Shown here piece by piece: positions 19,923-28,226 of a stretch of DNA of 64,000 nt. The position numbers were made by a program, and so were the translations under genes. Each line of letters opens with the position of its first letter. Within the stretch, counting starts at the first letter, position 1. The notes below the pieces were generated by a model that saw only the letters and a list, made by a program, of their open reading frames with translations, had not been told where the DNA came from and did not search any database. The stretch comes from Luteolibacter flavescens (GTDB lineage Bacteria > Verrucomicrobiota > Verrucomicrobiia > Verrucomicrobiales > Akkermansiaceae), in the NCBI RefSeq assembly GCF_025950085.1, contig NZ_JAPDDS010000002.1:186001-250000 (forward strand). Direction: 5' to 3'.

Positions 19923-21074
19923 GTGAAACGGATTCTCCTCACCCTCGTGGCGCTGGCCACGACCGCCATCGCCCAGGAAAAGCCGGAGGCGGAGGTGAAT
20001 CCGTCCACCATTGCCGCATCGATCCGGCGCGGCGTGGATTTCCTCATCGCGGACCAGAATCCAAACGGTTCGTGGGGCGGCCCGACGCGGACGAAGGGCC
20101 TGAATATCTACGCGCCCCTGCCCGGTGCGCACCATGCCTTCCGCGCGGGCTCCAGCGGGCTCGCGCTGTCCGGACTCATCGACAGCGGTGACACGCGACC
20201 GGAGACCCTCGCCGCGATCGCGAAGGGTGCCGCCTGGATGGAAAGCGAGCTGCCAAAGCTGCGCCGCGCCGACCAGACGACGACCTACAATGCCTGGGGC
20301 CACGCTTACGGGATGCGCGCCTTCACCCGCCTCTATCAGACCGCGAAGGACGAGGCATCGAAGGAGAAGTGGAAGCGCCTCGCCCAGGAGCAATCCGACC
20401 TCGCGAACCGCTACATGGACATCAATGGCGGGTGGGGCTACCTCGATATCTACGATGGCCTGACCACGCAGAAGCCGACGGGCATCACCACCTGCTTCAC
20501 GACCGCCACAGTGATCCTGGCCATGCGCGAGGCCCGCGACGTGATGGGTATCAAGCTGGACGACAAGGTGGTGAAGGCATCGCTGGACAGCATCGAGCGC
20601 CAGCGCACTCCGGACTTCTCCTACGTGTACTCGCACAGCCACATCAACCGCCCGCGCACGCCGATCAACCGGCCCGCGGGATCGCTCGCGCGCAGCCAGG
20701 CGTGCAATGCGACGCTGCGTGCCTTTGGCGAGCAGAAGGTGACCGACAAGGTCATCGACGAGTGGGCAGTACGCTTCATCGATCGCGAGGGCTTCCTGAG
20801 CATCGGCCGCAAGCGCCCGGTGCCGCACGAGACGCACTTCCAGATCTCCGGCTACTTCTACTACTACGGCATCTACTACTTCACGGAGTCGGTGGAATTT
20901 CTGCCCGCGGCCCAGCAGCCGGCTCACGCCGAGCGGCTCGCCCGGGTGATCCTGCACCGGCAGGAGAAGGACGGCTCGTGGTGGGATTACCCGCTCTACG
21001 ACTACCACCAGCCCTACGGTACCGGCTACGCGCTCATGGCCCTCTCCTGGTGCCGCGAGAAGCTGCCGAAGTGA
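19923..21074 (+). CDS. Exported prenyltransferase/squalene-cyclase-like toroid protein
   Basis: A 383-residue protein with signal peptide MKRILLTLVALATTAIAQ. It has several alpha/alpha-toroid repeats of the squalene cyclase/prenyltransferase type, with QW-like motifs: GVDFLIADQNPNGSWGG near the start, DINGGWGYLD in the middle and QEKDGSWWDYPLYDY near the end. Members of this exported family are common in planctomycetes and Verrucomicrobiota; most lack the DxDD catalytic motif, and none is seen here. The role is unknown. GTG is the start codon; it lies 18 bases after the HlyD-like gene. Confidence 0.8.
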   Translation: MKRILLTLVALATTAIAQEKPEAEVNPSTIAASIRRGVDFLIADQNPNGSWGGPTRTKGLNIYAPLPGAHHAFRAGSSGLALSGLIDSGDTRPETLAAIAKGAAWMESELPKLRRADQTTTYNAWGHAYGMRAFTRLYQTAKDEASKEKWKRLAQEQSDLANRYMDINGGWGYLDIYDGLTTQKPTGITTCFTTATVILAMREARDVMGIKLDDKVVKASLDSIERQRTPDFSYVYSHSHINRPRTPINRPAGSLARSQACNATLRAFGEQKVTDKVIDEWAVRFIDREGFLSIGRKRPVPHETHFQISGYFYYYGIYYFTESVEFLPAAQQPAHAERLARVILHRQEKDGSWWDYPLYDYHQPYGTGYALMALSWCREKLPK

Positions 21075-21425
21075 AGCCTCGCGCTCGCGTCTGGTCCCGG
21101 AGATACAGGCCCAACGCCACGGTGAAGTAGGCGACAGTCATCAGTGCGATGGAATTCACGATCCATCGGAAGGCGAACGCGCGGATCTGGAAAAAGCCTG
21201 TCGAAGCCCGCGACCGAGTTCCACGAGGGCATCACCGCGAGAGCTGCCGCGACTCCTACCATATGGTCTTCACCTGCGAGGGCGAAACGGTGGAGGAAAT
21301 ACCCGAAGTCCGGAGCCATGCTTCCCACCACCAGGGCGAGCGGATCGAATCGACGCCAGCGGAGGAAGGGAAGGACCGCCGCGGGATGGCTGAGGATGAA
21401 AGGAACGGACCTCTCATGGATCCCC
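21034..21425 (-). pseudogene. Decayed DUF4184-type membrane protein gene
   Basis: One frame holds a DUF4184-like N-terminus (VPFILSHPAAVLPFLRW, then LALVVGSMAPDFGYFLHRF). The continuation in that frame is not hydrophobic. A second minus-strand frame, around 21040-21185, encodes an apparent membrane helix (IVNSIALMTVAYFTVALGLYL) and ends at a stop at 21034. No good start codon is in frame at the expected place. The pieces are far shorter than a normal family member (over 200 residues), so an internal deletion plus frameshifts is inferred. The 3' end overlaps the convergent toroid gene by 41 bases. Confidence 0.6.
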
Positions 21426-21983
21426 TTTTTCCGGAGGGAATGAAGGCACGGTGAATTCAGCCCGGAATTTGTCAGTGGAGTGTGAACATCTCGGGAGTTC
21501 TCCGCGAGCAATTCGGAAGCGTCCGATCGTCAGGTAGGCTTATGGCCAGATGCCCGGGAGTTCTTCGCATGATCTTGAAGCCGTGGAATCCCTGATCTAA
21601 TGCGGTGGAACAGGAGTTTTCCGGGGTTGTTCACAGGATTAAGACGATGAGTTTTTTAAGGTACCAAATAGATCCATACTCTAGCCGTGTGAAAAACTTC
21701 GGGACGTTCACCCGCACAGAGCCTTTCTCCCTTCCCTCCAGAGAAGATCGAATCACGCGCGAGCGACAGAGGAGCACAGAACGGGCAAGGAAGCGATTCA
21801 ACAGGTTGGATGGGCTGAGAGCCGCCCCTGATCCCCGGAAAGCCTCCAATGGGGTCGTGGACCATCAGGAGCTCGCCCTCTCCCCAACGGCCCGCAGATG
21901 CCACCGTAGTCGCACTGGTGACACCGTGGAACGATCTCTGGCGGCGGATTCCTCACCTCCAGCCCCGGTGTGTCATAGGACTC

Positions 21984-22287
21984 TTGAGGGCCAAAGGCCT
22001 GGCCATCCCTCAGCCGCGACCAACGGCCGGGGTTAGAGATCATGAATTGGTGGCCTGAAGGGCTACGATACGAGGTCGGTTTGCCACGATGAGGAAATGC
22101 AGTCGCTCACCTCTCACTCGCTCTTCTCACGCTTTGAGGATGAGCCTGGCATCTTATCGTCCATTTCATCGCCTCACGTCCAAGTCGGCCGGACACTTAT
22201 GGTGGGCCTTCAGCCCACGATAGTCCTAGGTCCACCCACCCCGGCCGTTGGCCGGGGCTGAGGGATGGTCAGGCCTTTGGCCTTCAA
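21984..22287. repeat. Inverted pair of 50-bp repeats (REP-like)
   Basis: TTGAGGGCCAAAGGCCTGGC... at 21984-22033 and the reverse complement of 22238-22287 agree at about 46 of 50 positions. Both contain the inner palindromes GGCCAAAGGCC and CCGG(C)CAACGGCCGGGG. The 204 bases between them contain no convincing gene; a hairpin GTGGGCCTTCAGCCCAC lies near the right copy. The layout is like REP/BIME pairs or a small non-autonomous element. Confidence 0.65.
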
Positions 22288-22295
22288 GAACTGAC

Positions 22296-22343
22296 GAGCT
22301 GGGGAGCTGGGGAGCTGGGGAGCTGGGGAGCTGGGGAGCTGGA
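22296..22343. repeat. 8-bp tandem repeat GAGCTGGG x6
   Basis: Five exact copies of GAGCTGGG plus a sixth ending GGA. A period of 8 cannot keep a reading frame, so this is non-coding. The surrounding 21.5-22.5 kb contains no gene I can support. Confidence 0.85.
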
Positions 22344-22509
22344 GAAGGTCCGCAATGTAATCTATGGTCGCACGGGCGACAGTGCGGGAGGGTCCCTTAT
22401 GCCAGACTTCCTCAGTGCCATGTCGGATTTCACCCATTGCTCCCGCGGTGCTCTCACCGATGACCACGATGATAGTGGCGGGGACGGCCAAAGGATCGCC
22501 ACCGGCAAA

Positions 22510-22547
22510 GAAAAAGGCGTGCAACCCGTGAGGGCGGCACGCCTTTT
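22510..22547 (-). terminator. Terminator after pyruvate dehydrogenase E2 gene
   Basis: AAAAGGCGTGC pairs with GCACGCCTTTT around a 14-base loop; on the minus strand it ends in a T-run. It lies 23 bases past the E2 stop. The stem is symmetric enough to work in both directions. Confidence 0.88.
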
Positions 22548-22569
22548 GAAAGGAGGGTCAGTCTCCGAC

Positions 22570-23895
22570 TCAGACCAGCATGAGGGCCGGCTGCTCGATG
22601 AGCTTCTTCACTTCCGCGAGGAAGCTTGCTGCCACGGCTCCGTCCACCACGCGGTGATCGCAGCTCACGCCGATATTCATGCGGAGGCCGGGAACGATCT
22701 GGCCGTTCTTGACGACGGGCTTCTCGATGGCGGCACCGACGGAGACGATGAGCGCCTGCGGTGGATTGACGATGGCGTCGAAGCTCTCGATGCCCCACGC
22801 GCCGAGGTTCGACACGGTGATGGTGCCGCCGTCGAATTCGCTGGGCTTGAGCTTCTTGTCCTTCGCGCGGCCGGCGAGGTCCTTCACTTCCTTCGAGATC
22901 TGCAGCACGGACTTGGTCTCGGCCTGCTGGATCACGGGGGTCACGAGGCCGTCTTCCACCGCGATGGCGACGGACAGGCCGACGTGCTTGAAGCTGACGA
23001 TGTGGTCGCCAGCGAAGGAGGCATTCACCGCCGGGACGGCCACGGAGGCATTGATGACGGCCTTCAGGACGAAGTCGTTCACCGAGTACTTATTGCCGTG
23101 GGTCTTCTCGGCCTGCGCATTGATCTGCTGGCGGAGAGCCATCAGCGGCGCGGCGTCGGCTTCGACGTGGAGGTAGAAGTGCGGGATGGTTTGCTTCGAC
23201 GCGAGCAGGCGCGAGGCGATGACCTTCCGCATGGAGGAAAGTTCGATGCGCTCGTCACCTTCCTTGGCGGTCGGCATGATGGCGGCGGACATGGCTCCGG
23301 CAGGTGCGGAAGCGGCGGTCGGTGCGGTGCGGGACTTCGCGGCGGCGGCGAGTCCGGCGGCGGCGCTGGCGTTGGCGGACTTGCCAGCGGGCTTAGAGGA
23401 ACCGGCGGCTTCCACGTCCGCCTTCACGATGCGACCGGCAGGACCGGTGCCGCTGACGGAGGAAAGATCGACGCCGAGGTCACCGGCGACCTTGCGGGCG
23501 AGCGGGGACGCCTTGATGCGGCTGCCATCGCCAGCGGTGGCCGGAGCCGGTGCGGCGGAAGATGCGGCAGGAGCAGATGCCGACGCGGGTGCGGCAGCAG
23601 CGGCGGGCGCGCTGGAGGACTCGGCGGCAGCAGGTGCCGGTGCGGAGGAGCCTGCGTCATCGCCATCGAGCACGGCGAGCACGGCACCGATCGCGGCCTT
23701 CTCGCCTTCCTGGATCAGGATTTCGGTCAGCGTTCCTTCATCGAAGGCTTCCATTTCCATGGTGGCCTTGTCGGTCTCGACCTCTGCGAGGATGTCACCG
23801 ATCTCGACGTTATCGCCGACTTTCTTGTGCCATTTGATGAGGGTGCCCTCGGTCATCGTGTCCGAGAGCTTTGGCATTTCAATTTGGGTGGCCAT
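22570..23895 (-). CDS. pdhC: Pyruvate dehydrogenase E2, dihydrolipoyl acetyltransferase
   Basis: A 441-residue core enzyme moving acetyl groups from E1 to CoA. Residues 1-77 are the lipoyl domain (MPKLSDTMTEGTLIKWHKK; lipoylated Lys43 in ETDKATME). An Ala/Pro-rich linker follows, then the peripheral-subunit binding domain (IKASPLARKVAGDLGVDL, GTGPAGRIVKADVE). The catalytic domain ends with SCDHRVVDGAVAASFLAEV, with the His and Asp of the active site. It lies in the same direction as pdhA and pdhB but is separated from pdhB by three lipoprotein genes and a terminator, so it probably has its own promoter. Confidence 0.95.
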   Translation of the reverse strand: MATQIEMPKLSDTMTEGTLIKWHKKVGDNVEIGDILAEVETDKATMEMEAFDEGTLTEILIQEGEKAAIGAVLAVLDGDDAGSSAPAPAAAESSSAPAAAAAPASASAPAASSAAPAPATAGDGSRIKASPLARKVAGDLGVDLSSVSGTGPAGRIVKADVEAAGSSKPAGKSANASAAAGLAAAAKSRTAPTAASAPAGAMSAAIMPTAKEGDERIELSSMRKVIASRLLASKQTIPHFYLHVEADAAPLMALRQQINAQAEKTHGNKYSVNDFVLKAVINASVAVPAVNASFAGDHIVSFKHVGLSVAIAVEDGLVTPVIQQAETKSVLQISKEVKDLAGRAKDKKLKPSEFDGGTITVSNLGAWGIESFDAIVNPPQALIVSVGAAIEKPVVKNGQIVPGLRMNIGVSCDHRVVDGAVAASFLAEVKKLIEQPALMLV

Positions 23896-23972
23896 GGATC
23901 TGGTTAAGAAAAGGGAGTGGGGCGCACGGAGATTGCGAATTCAGAAAGGCATTTCCAGTCTTTTCCGGGGGC

Positions 23973-24308
23973 TCAGCCTTGAGTGACGCGGATGACCTTG
24001 CCGTCCTTGATGGCGAAGTTCAGGCGCTCGGGATTGAAGTCCATCGTCACCGGTCGGGATTCACCGTCCACCTCGATGATCCGCCACTTCAGCGATGCCT
24101 TGTCCGCCATGTCCCCGGCGGCCTTTTCCTCCAGTCCGACGTAGCTTTCGGGCTTGGCGGGATTCGGCGTGGGGGCGGGTGCGGCAGGCTCCTCGACAGG
24201 TGTTGCGGGTGCCGGAATTTGAGCCTCGGCAGCGGGCTTTGGCTCCGGCTTGCAGGCGGCGAGCGAGAGGACGGTGGCGAGTGCGGAGACCGGGAGCAGG
24301 GCTTTCAT
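23973..24308 (-). CDS. Lipoprotein with I78-like C-terminal domain
   Basis: A 111-residue protein with a lipoprotein signal (MKALLPVSALATVLSLAAC, Cys19), a Pro/Ala/Glu spacer, and a C-terminal domain SYVGLEEKAAGDMADK ... VTMDFNPERLNF ... GKVIRVTQG. The spacing of YxG, TMDxxPxRLN and the final valine-containing strand matches the peptidase-inhibitor I78 fold; the usual terminal Cys-Gly reads Gln-Gly. It is 77 bases upstream of pdhC on the same strand. A role in inhibiting periplasmic serine proteases is possible but unproven. Confidence 0.65.
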   Translation of the reverse strand: MKALLPVSALATVLSLAACKPEPKPAAEAQIPAPATPVEEPAAPAPTPNPAKPESYVGLEEKAAGDMADKASLKWRIIEVDGESRPVTMDFNPERLNFAIKDGKVIRVTQG

Positions 24309-24347
24309 CCGTCACGAATCCAGCACTTGCGGGGATGGGGCAAGGGG

Positions 24348-24380
24348 AAAAAGAAAACGGAGGCCGTTGCGGGCCTCCGT
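24348..24380 (-). terminator. Terminator after 128-residue lipoprotein gene
   Basis: ACGGAGGCC pairs with GGCCTCCGT around six bases and is followed on the minus strand by TTTCTTTTT. It separates the pdhA-pdhB-lipoprotein transcript from the I78-like gene and pdhC. Confidence 0.88.
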
Positions 24381-24410
24381 CTCCAAAGTGTGATGTCGTC
24401 CGTTGAAGGA

Positions 24411-24797
24411 TTACTCGGCGAGTTTCTTCATGGTCGGGATCAGGCCCATGTGTGGGCTGCCGCTGCCGCCCTGCATGGAGGCTTCCTTGATCGCACCGTT
24501 GCCGGAGCCGCAGCAGCCGTCATCCGGGCAATAGAAGCGGACGCAGTCGCCGCACTTGATGCGGACCTTCTTCGTCACGGTCTTGTAGCGGGGCACCTTG
24601 GTTTCCTTCACCTCGGTCAGGCCGCTCTTTGCATCCACGACGACTTCCTCACGGACGACGTCATAGCCGCAGAGCTTGCGCTGATAGGTTTCTTCGGTGT
24701 AACCGGCGCTGCCAGCCTTGATGCCGAACATCGAGCAGCAGGAAGACAAGCCCAGCGACAGTGCGATGAGCGGAAGAATCAGGAGCAGGTTTTTCAT
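24411..24797 (-). CDS. Cys-rich lipoprotein
   Basis: A 128-residue protein with signal MKNLLLILPLIALSLGLSSCC; the first Cys of the pair is the probable lipidation site. The mature part has KLCGYDVVREEVVVDAKSG, VPRYKTVTKKVRIKCGDCVRFYC and DDGCCGSGNG, so six or more cysteines that could bind metal or form disulfides. The VREEVV ... RYKTVTKKV segment resembles short beta repeats in verrucomicrobial surface lipoproteins. The function is unknown. It follows a 24-residue lipoprotein gene by 17 bases. Confidence 0.72.
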   Translation of the reverse strand: MKNLLLILPLIALSLGLSSCCSMFGIKAGSAGYTEETYQRKLCGYDVVREEVVVDAKSGLTEVKETKVPRYKTVTKKVRIKCGDCVRFYCPDDGCCGSGNGAIKEASMQGGSGSPHMGLIPTMKKLAE

Positions 24798-24814
24798 GGG
24801 AGTCGTCTAATGTG

Positions 24815-24889
24815 TTAGAACAGGCAGCAGCAGGAGCTGGAGGCGAGGCAAAGGGCCACGAGGCCGACAGCAGCAAGGGCTTTGATCAT
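24815..24889 (-). CDS. 24-residue micro-lipoprotein
   Basis: A very short open frame encoding MIKALAAVGLVALC followed by LASSSCCCLF. It is almost only a signal peptide with a lipobox-like LASSSC and three consecutive cysteines, so the mature peptide would be about five residues. It lies between pdhB (55 bases) and the Cys-rich lipoprotein (17 bases) on the same strand, and its start and hydrophobic core match its neighbour's style. Entericidin-like toxins are similar in size but not in sequence. Real expression is unproven. Confidence 0.5.
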   Translation of the reverse strand: MIKALAAVGLVALCLASSSCCCLF

Positions 24890-24944
24890 GGTGCCAAAAT
24901 GCTAGGACGGGAACCTTTGCTGGCAATGAAAATCACCGTCCGGA

Positions 24945-25931
24945 TCAGCGCAAAGACAGGACTTTTTCCACGATCCGGCGGGGATTCGGGAGCTGTTCGT
25001 GCTCGATGTGCTGGGAGTATATCGCCGGTGCATCCAATGTGGTGACACGCTTGATCGGCGCGTCGAGGTAATCGAAGGCGTTGTCCTGGATGAGGTGCGA
25101 GACCATGGCGGAGACGCCGCCGAAGCCCTTCGATTCATCGACGAGCACTACGCGGTTCGTCTTCTTCACCGTCTTAATGATGGCGTCCACGTCAAGCGGG
25201 CGGATCGAGCGGAGGTCGAGCACGTCGGCTTCGATCCCGTGCTGCTCCTTGAGCGTCTCGGCAGCCTCCAGCGCGTGGAGCACCGAGCGGCCGTGGGCGA
25301 TGATGGAGACGTCCTTGCCCTCGCGCTTCAGATCGGCCACGCCGAGCGGGATCACGAAGTCACCATCGGCGGGATCCGGCACCTCGCCGGTGTTGCCGTA
25401 GAGCTTGGTGTTCTCCATCACATAGACCGGGTCATTGTCGCGGATCGCGGCCTTGATGAGGCCCTTCGCGTCTGCCGGGGTGGCAGGCGAGACGACCTTC
25501 AGGCCGGGGAATGCGGCGAAGAGGCCTTCCGGGATGTGCGAGTGGGTGGCTCCCACGCTGGTGCCGCCGTTGGCCGGGCCGCGCATCACGATGGGGCAAT
25601 TGATCAGGCCGCCGGACATGTAGCGGACGCAGGCGGCATTGTTGACGAGCTGGTCGAAGGCAACGGAGTGGAAGGACCAGAACATCAGCTCCATGACCGG
25701 GCGGACGCCGAGCATGGAGGCACCGATGCCCATGCCGATGAAGCCGGCCTCGGAGATCGGGGTGTCGACGATGCGCTTGTCGCCCCACTTGGCCCAGAGG
25801 CCTTCGGTGACCTTGTAGGCGCCATTGTACTGGGCGACCTCCTCGCCCATGAGGACGACGTTCGGGTCGCGGGCGAGTTCCTCGTCGAGGCCTTCGCGGA
25901 GAGCTTCGCGGTAGGTGAGCGTGCGGGACAT
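24945..25931 (-). CDS. pdhB: Pyruvate dehydrogenase E1 component, beta subunit
   Basis: A 328-residue transketolase-like subunit of the alpha2-beta2 type E1. It begins TLTYREALREGLDEELARDP and has VVLMGEEVAQYNGAYKVTEGL with the Glu that activates thiamine diphosphate. RGPANGGTSVGATHSH, KVVSPATPADAKGLIKAAI and LDLRSIRPLD are typical of the family. It lies 75 bases after pdhA and forms the decarboxylating enzyme with it. Confidence 0.96.
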   Translation of the reverse strand: MSRTLTYREALREGLDEELARDPNVVLMGEEVAQYNGAYKVTEGLWAKWGDKRIVDTPISEAGFIGMGIGASMLGVRPVMELMFWSFHSVAFDQLVNNAACVRYMSGGLINCPIVMRGPANGGTSVGATHSHIPEGLFAAFPGLKVVSPATPADAKGLIKAAIRDNDPVYVMENTKLYGNTGEVPDPADGDFVIPLGVADLKREGKDVSIIAHGRSVLHALEAAETLKEQHGIEADVLDLRSIRPLDVDAIIKTVKKTNRVVLVDESKGFGGVSAMVSHLIQDNAFDYLDAPIKRVTTLDAPAIYSQHIEHEQLPNPRRIVEKVLSLR

Positions 25932-26006
25932 GGAAATGATGCGTGTCGGGGATCGGGATCCGGGGAAATACTAGAGTTACCGTAGTTCGTTCTGCTCGGG
26001 CTCGGT

Positions 26007-27089
26007 TCAGTCGGTGAAGAAGTGCTGGCCGATCTTCGAGGCAGGGGTCTGGTTGTCGGTTTCCCAGTACACGTCATCCATGATGGACTCGATGGTCGGG
26101 ATGGGGGATTCCTCGGCGAACTTCACCGCGGCAGTGGCCTCGGCGGCAGCTTCCTTGTCGATGGCGTCGAGCTGCTCGTCCGTGATGATGCCTTCCGCGA
26201 CGAGGCGCTTGCGCCACAGGCGGATGGGGTCGAAGTTCGTCTTGTAGTCCTCGATCTCCTCGGGGGAGCGATATTTCTTGTGGTTCGCGTCGGCGATGCT
26301 GTGGCCGTAGTAGCGGTAGGTATTGATCTCGAGGATGGCCGGCTTGTGCTCCTTGCGTGCACGCTCCAAGGCGATGTGGGTCTTGGCGCGCACCTCGTAG
26401 AGATCGGAGCCGTCGATGACGTCCCACTCCATGTCGTAGCCCTCGGCGCGCTGGGCGAGGCAACCGCGGTAGGAAGAGGAGCGCTTCTGGGAGGTGCCCA
26501 TCGAGTAACCGTTGTTTTCGATCACATAGACGACCGGGAGCTCGAAGAGGGCGGCGATGTTCAGTGACTCGTGGAAGGCACCCTGGTTAACAGCGCCGTC
26601 ACCAAGGTAGCAGAGGGCGGCACCTTCGCGGCCCAAGTATTTGAGGCCGTAGGCGAGGCCAAGGCCGAGCGGGGTCTGGCCGCCGACGATGCCGTGGCCA
26701 CCCCAGAAGTTCTTGTCCGGAGCGAAGAAGTGCATCGAGCCGCCCTTGCCCTTCGAGCAGCCGGTGGCCTTGCCGAAGAGTTCCGCCATCAGCGGGTTCA
26801 TCTCCATGCCGGACATGATCGCGTGACCGTGGCAACGGTAGGCAGTGATGTTGTGGTCATTCTCGCCGCATAGCGAAAGGGTGCCCACGGCCACGGACTC
26901 CTGGCCGATGTAAAGGTGAAGGAAGCCACCGATGCGGCCTGCATTGTAGTACTTCAGGGCGATCTGCTCGAAGCGACGGATGCGGACCATCTTGCGGAAG
27001 AGCTCGATCTTCTGCTCGGCGGTGAGCGCCTTGTTGATCGGCGAGCCGGCGAAATCGAGACGGGGCGTATCGGCGGTGACAGAGGACAT
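26007..27089 (-). CDS. pdhA: Pyruvate dehydrogenase E1 component, alpha subunit
   Basis: A 360-residue subunit that binds thiamine diphosphate. Motifs: FLHLYIGQESVAVGTLS, YRCHGHAIMSGM, the GDG-N30 cofactor motif GDGAVNQGAFHESLNIAALF, VVYVIENNGYSMGTSQKRSS and TYRYYGHSIAD. The normal length and order leave no doubt about family. It is followed by pdhB; no lipoamide dehydrogenase gene is in the window, so E3 is encoded elsewhere. Confidence 0.96.
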   Translation of the reverse strand: MSSVTADTPRLDFAGSPINKALTAEQKIELFRKMVRIRRFEQIALKYYNAGRIGGFLHLYIGQESVAVGTLSLCGENDHNITAYRCHGHAIMSGMEMNPLMAELFGKATGCSKGKGGSMHFFAPDKNFWGGHGIVGGQTPLGLGLAYGLKYLGREGAALCYLGDGAVNQGAFHESLNIAALFELPVVYVIENNGYSMGTSQKRSSSYRGCLAQRAEGYDMEWDVIDGSDLYEVRAKTHIALERARKEHKPAILEINTYRYYGHSIADANHKKYRSPEEIEDYKTNFDPIRLWRKRLVAEGIITDEQLDAIDKEAAAEATAAVKFAEESPIPTIESIMDDVYWETDNQTPASKIGQHFFTD

Positions 27090-27133
27090 GGACGGGGCGG
27101 AGATAGGGTCGAAAACAGGTTTGGAGCAAGAAC

Positions 27134-27718
27134 TTATCTGATCTGTGCGACGGCAGGAGAAGGGGCCTCAGAGGCGGGTGCCCAGGAGCGGCGGGCGAGG
27201 AGGAAGAGAGCGGTGAAGACGACATTCGCAGCCACCAGATTCCGGAGGAAGACCCAGGTCGGCAGCACGTCCGTCGGGCGGCCGCTCCAGAGGGCCTGCC
27301 AGAGGCCCTCGCCCGACTTCGGATACATCGGGTCAACATACCAGACGGCACCATTCGTGACGAGGTGGAAGAGCAGCGCCGCAGCGAGGCCGCCACCGAT
27401 CACGACGCCCGGGGAAGGGGACTTCCGCAGCGGGAGGGCGAGTGCGCCGGTCAGTAGAAGGGTGATGAAGGCAACACTGACTCCGCCATGGGCAAAGGGC
27501 GAGTAGCCTTGGAGCATGCTCGCGAGGGGATTGCTGACGAGCCAAGCGATCACCGGCAGTGCCCAGGCTTTCGTGCCGCGCAGGAAGATGATGCTGCACA
27601 GGAACAGCGCGGGCAGCGGCTGGAAATTCGGCATCTCCATCGGATAGGCGGCCCCGAGGCACCGGAAAGCGATCAAGAGAGCCAGCAGCACGAGGGCTGG
27701 AATCCAAGGGCGTTGCAT
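27134..27718 (-). CDS. DUF6580-like membrane protein
   Basis: A 194-residue protein with five or six membrane helices. PNFQPLPALFLCSIIFLRG near the N-terminus and AALLFHLVTNGAVWYVDPMYP, then GLWQALWSGRPTDVLPTWVFLRN, match the DUF6580 layout (PNFSP near the start; FFxxTNxxVW and GLxxxYxxGLPFFRN later). The ATG before MQRPWIPALV is preferred because the membrane protein begins there; the frame is open 66 codons upstream. Function unknown; family members sit near cofactor or transport genes. It is 44 bases upstream of pdhA, possibly in its operon. Confidence 0.68.
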   Translation of the reverse strand: MQRPWIPALVLLALLIAFRCLGAAYPMEMPNFQPLPALFLCSIIFLRGTKAWALPVIAWLVSNPLASMLQGYSPFAHGGVSVAFITLLLTGALALPLRKSPSPGVVIGGGLAAALLFHLVTNGAVWYVDPMYPKSGEGLWQALWSGRPTDVLPTWVFLRNLVAANVVFTALFLLARRSWAPASEAPSPAVAQIR

Positions 27719-27827
27719 GCCTTTCCCTGCCTCATCAGGGGCACCCGGGCGAGCCGAAAATGCGCTAGCTTGCCAAGCTGTGGTCCGGGATTGCATCGCC
27801 CCGGTGATTGTAGGATCGTGGGGTTGC

Positions 27828-28137
27828 GTGGCAGGAGTAGAAGTCACTTCACCAGGCTTGGGCGTCGCAGGGAGGCTTGTTCCTTGGTCGGCGATCCTTG
27901 AGATTTTTGTCTTCAAGGAGGACCTCTATTCCGTGGATGAGATCTGCCTGTGTTTCCGCATTGCTGAGGATGGAAGCGTCATCAGGGTGTATGAGGATGA
28001 GGATCGGGAGGCCTACGAGCAGGTCATCGCCTTGCTGCCGGATCCATTTTCCCGGGGTTCGGACGGACTGGTTTTCGGAGGTGGCCTTTCCTGCCTTTGC
28101 CGTGAATCGGACGACCATCTGGGAGAGCAGCGTCTAG
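27828..28137 (+). pseudogene. Small conserved-looking protein gene with a single-base frameshift
   Basis: One frame encodes VPWSAILEIFVFKEDLYSVDEICLCFRIAEDG (read in parts) and AYEQVIALLPDPF. The frame +1 from about 28050 continues VRTDWFSEVAFPAFAVNRTTIW and stops at 28137. Joined by dropping one T of TTTTCCCGGGG (28047-28057), the product of about 100 residues looks like one small globular domain. Left as is, the first frame runs on into noncoding sequence. It may be a real pseudogene or a base-call error in the homopolymers. The GTG start is a guess. Function not known. Confidence 0.55.
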
Positions 28138-28144
28138 ATTGGCC

Positions 28145-28158
28145 GTTCCACGTGGAAC
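28145..28158. other. parS-like ParB binding site 1
   Basis: A perfect 14-bp palindrome GTTCCACGTGGAAC in the leader 69 bases before mnmG, flanked C/A. It fits the general bacterial parS consensus TGTTNCACGTGNAACA. Confidence 0.8.
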
Positions 28159-28226
28159 ATGAAGCGTTGTCATTTCTCCCTACTCTTGCCGCGCTGCATT
28201 CGCCCGGGTAGGGTGCCCGCCCTCGC

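Noticed and set aside
18507-21008. A very long open frame (833 codons) on the minus strand
   Set aside because: It is antisense to the HlyD-like and toroid genes, both with clear signal peptides and domains. Its composition is typical of a GC-rich shadow frame.
21605-22036. A 143-codon plus-strand open frame
   Set aside because: It covers the REP-like repeat, has no recognisable domain and its codon use is unlike the neighbours; probably non-coding.
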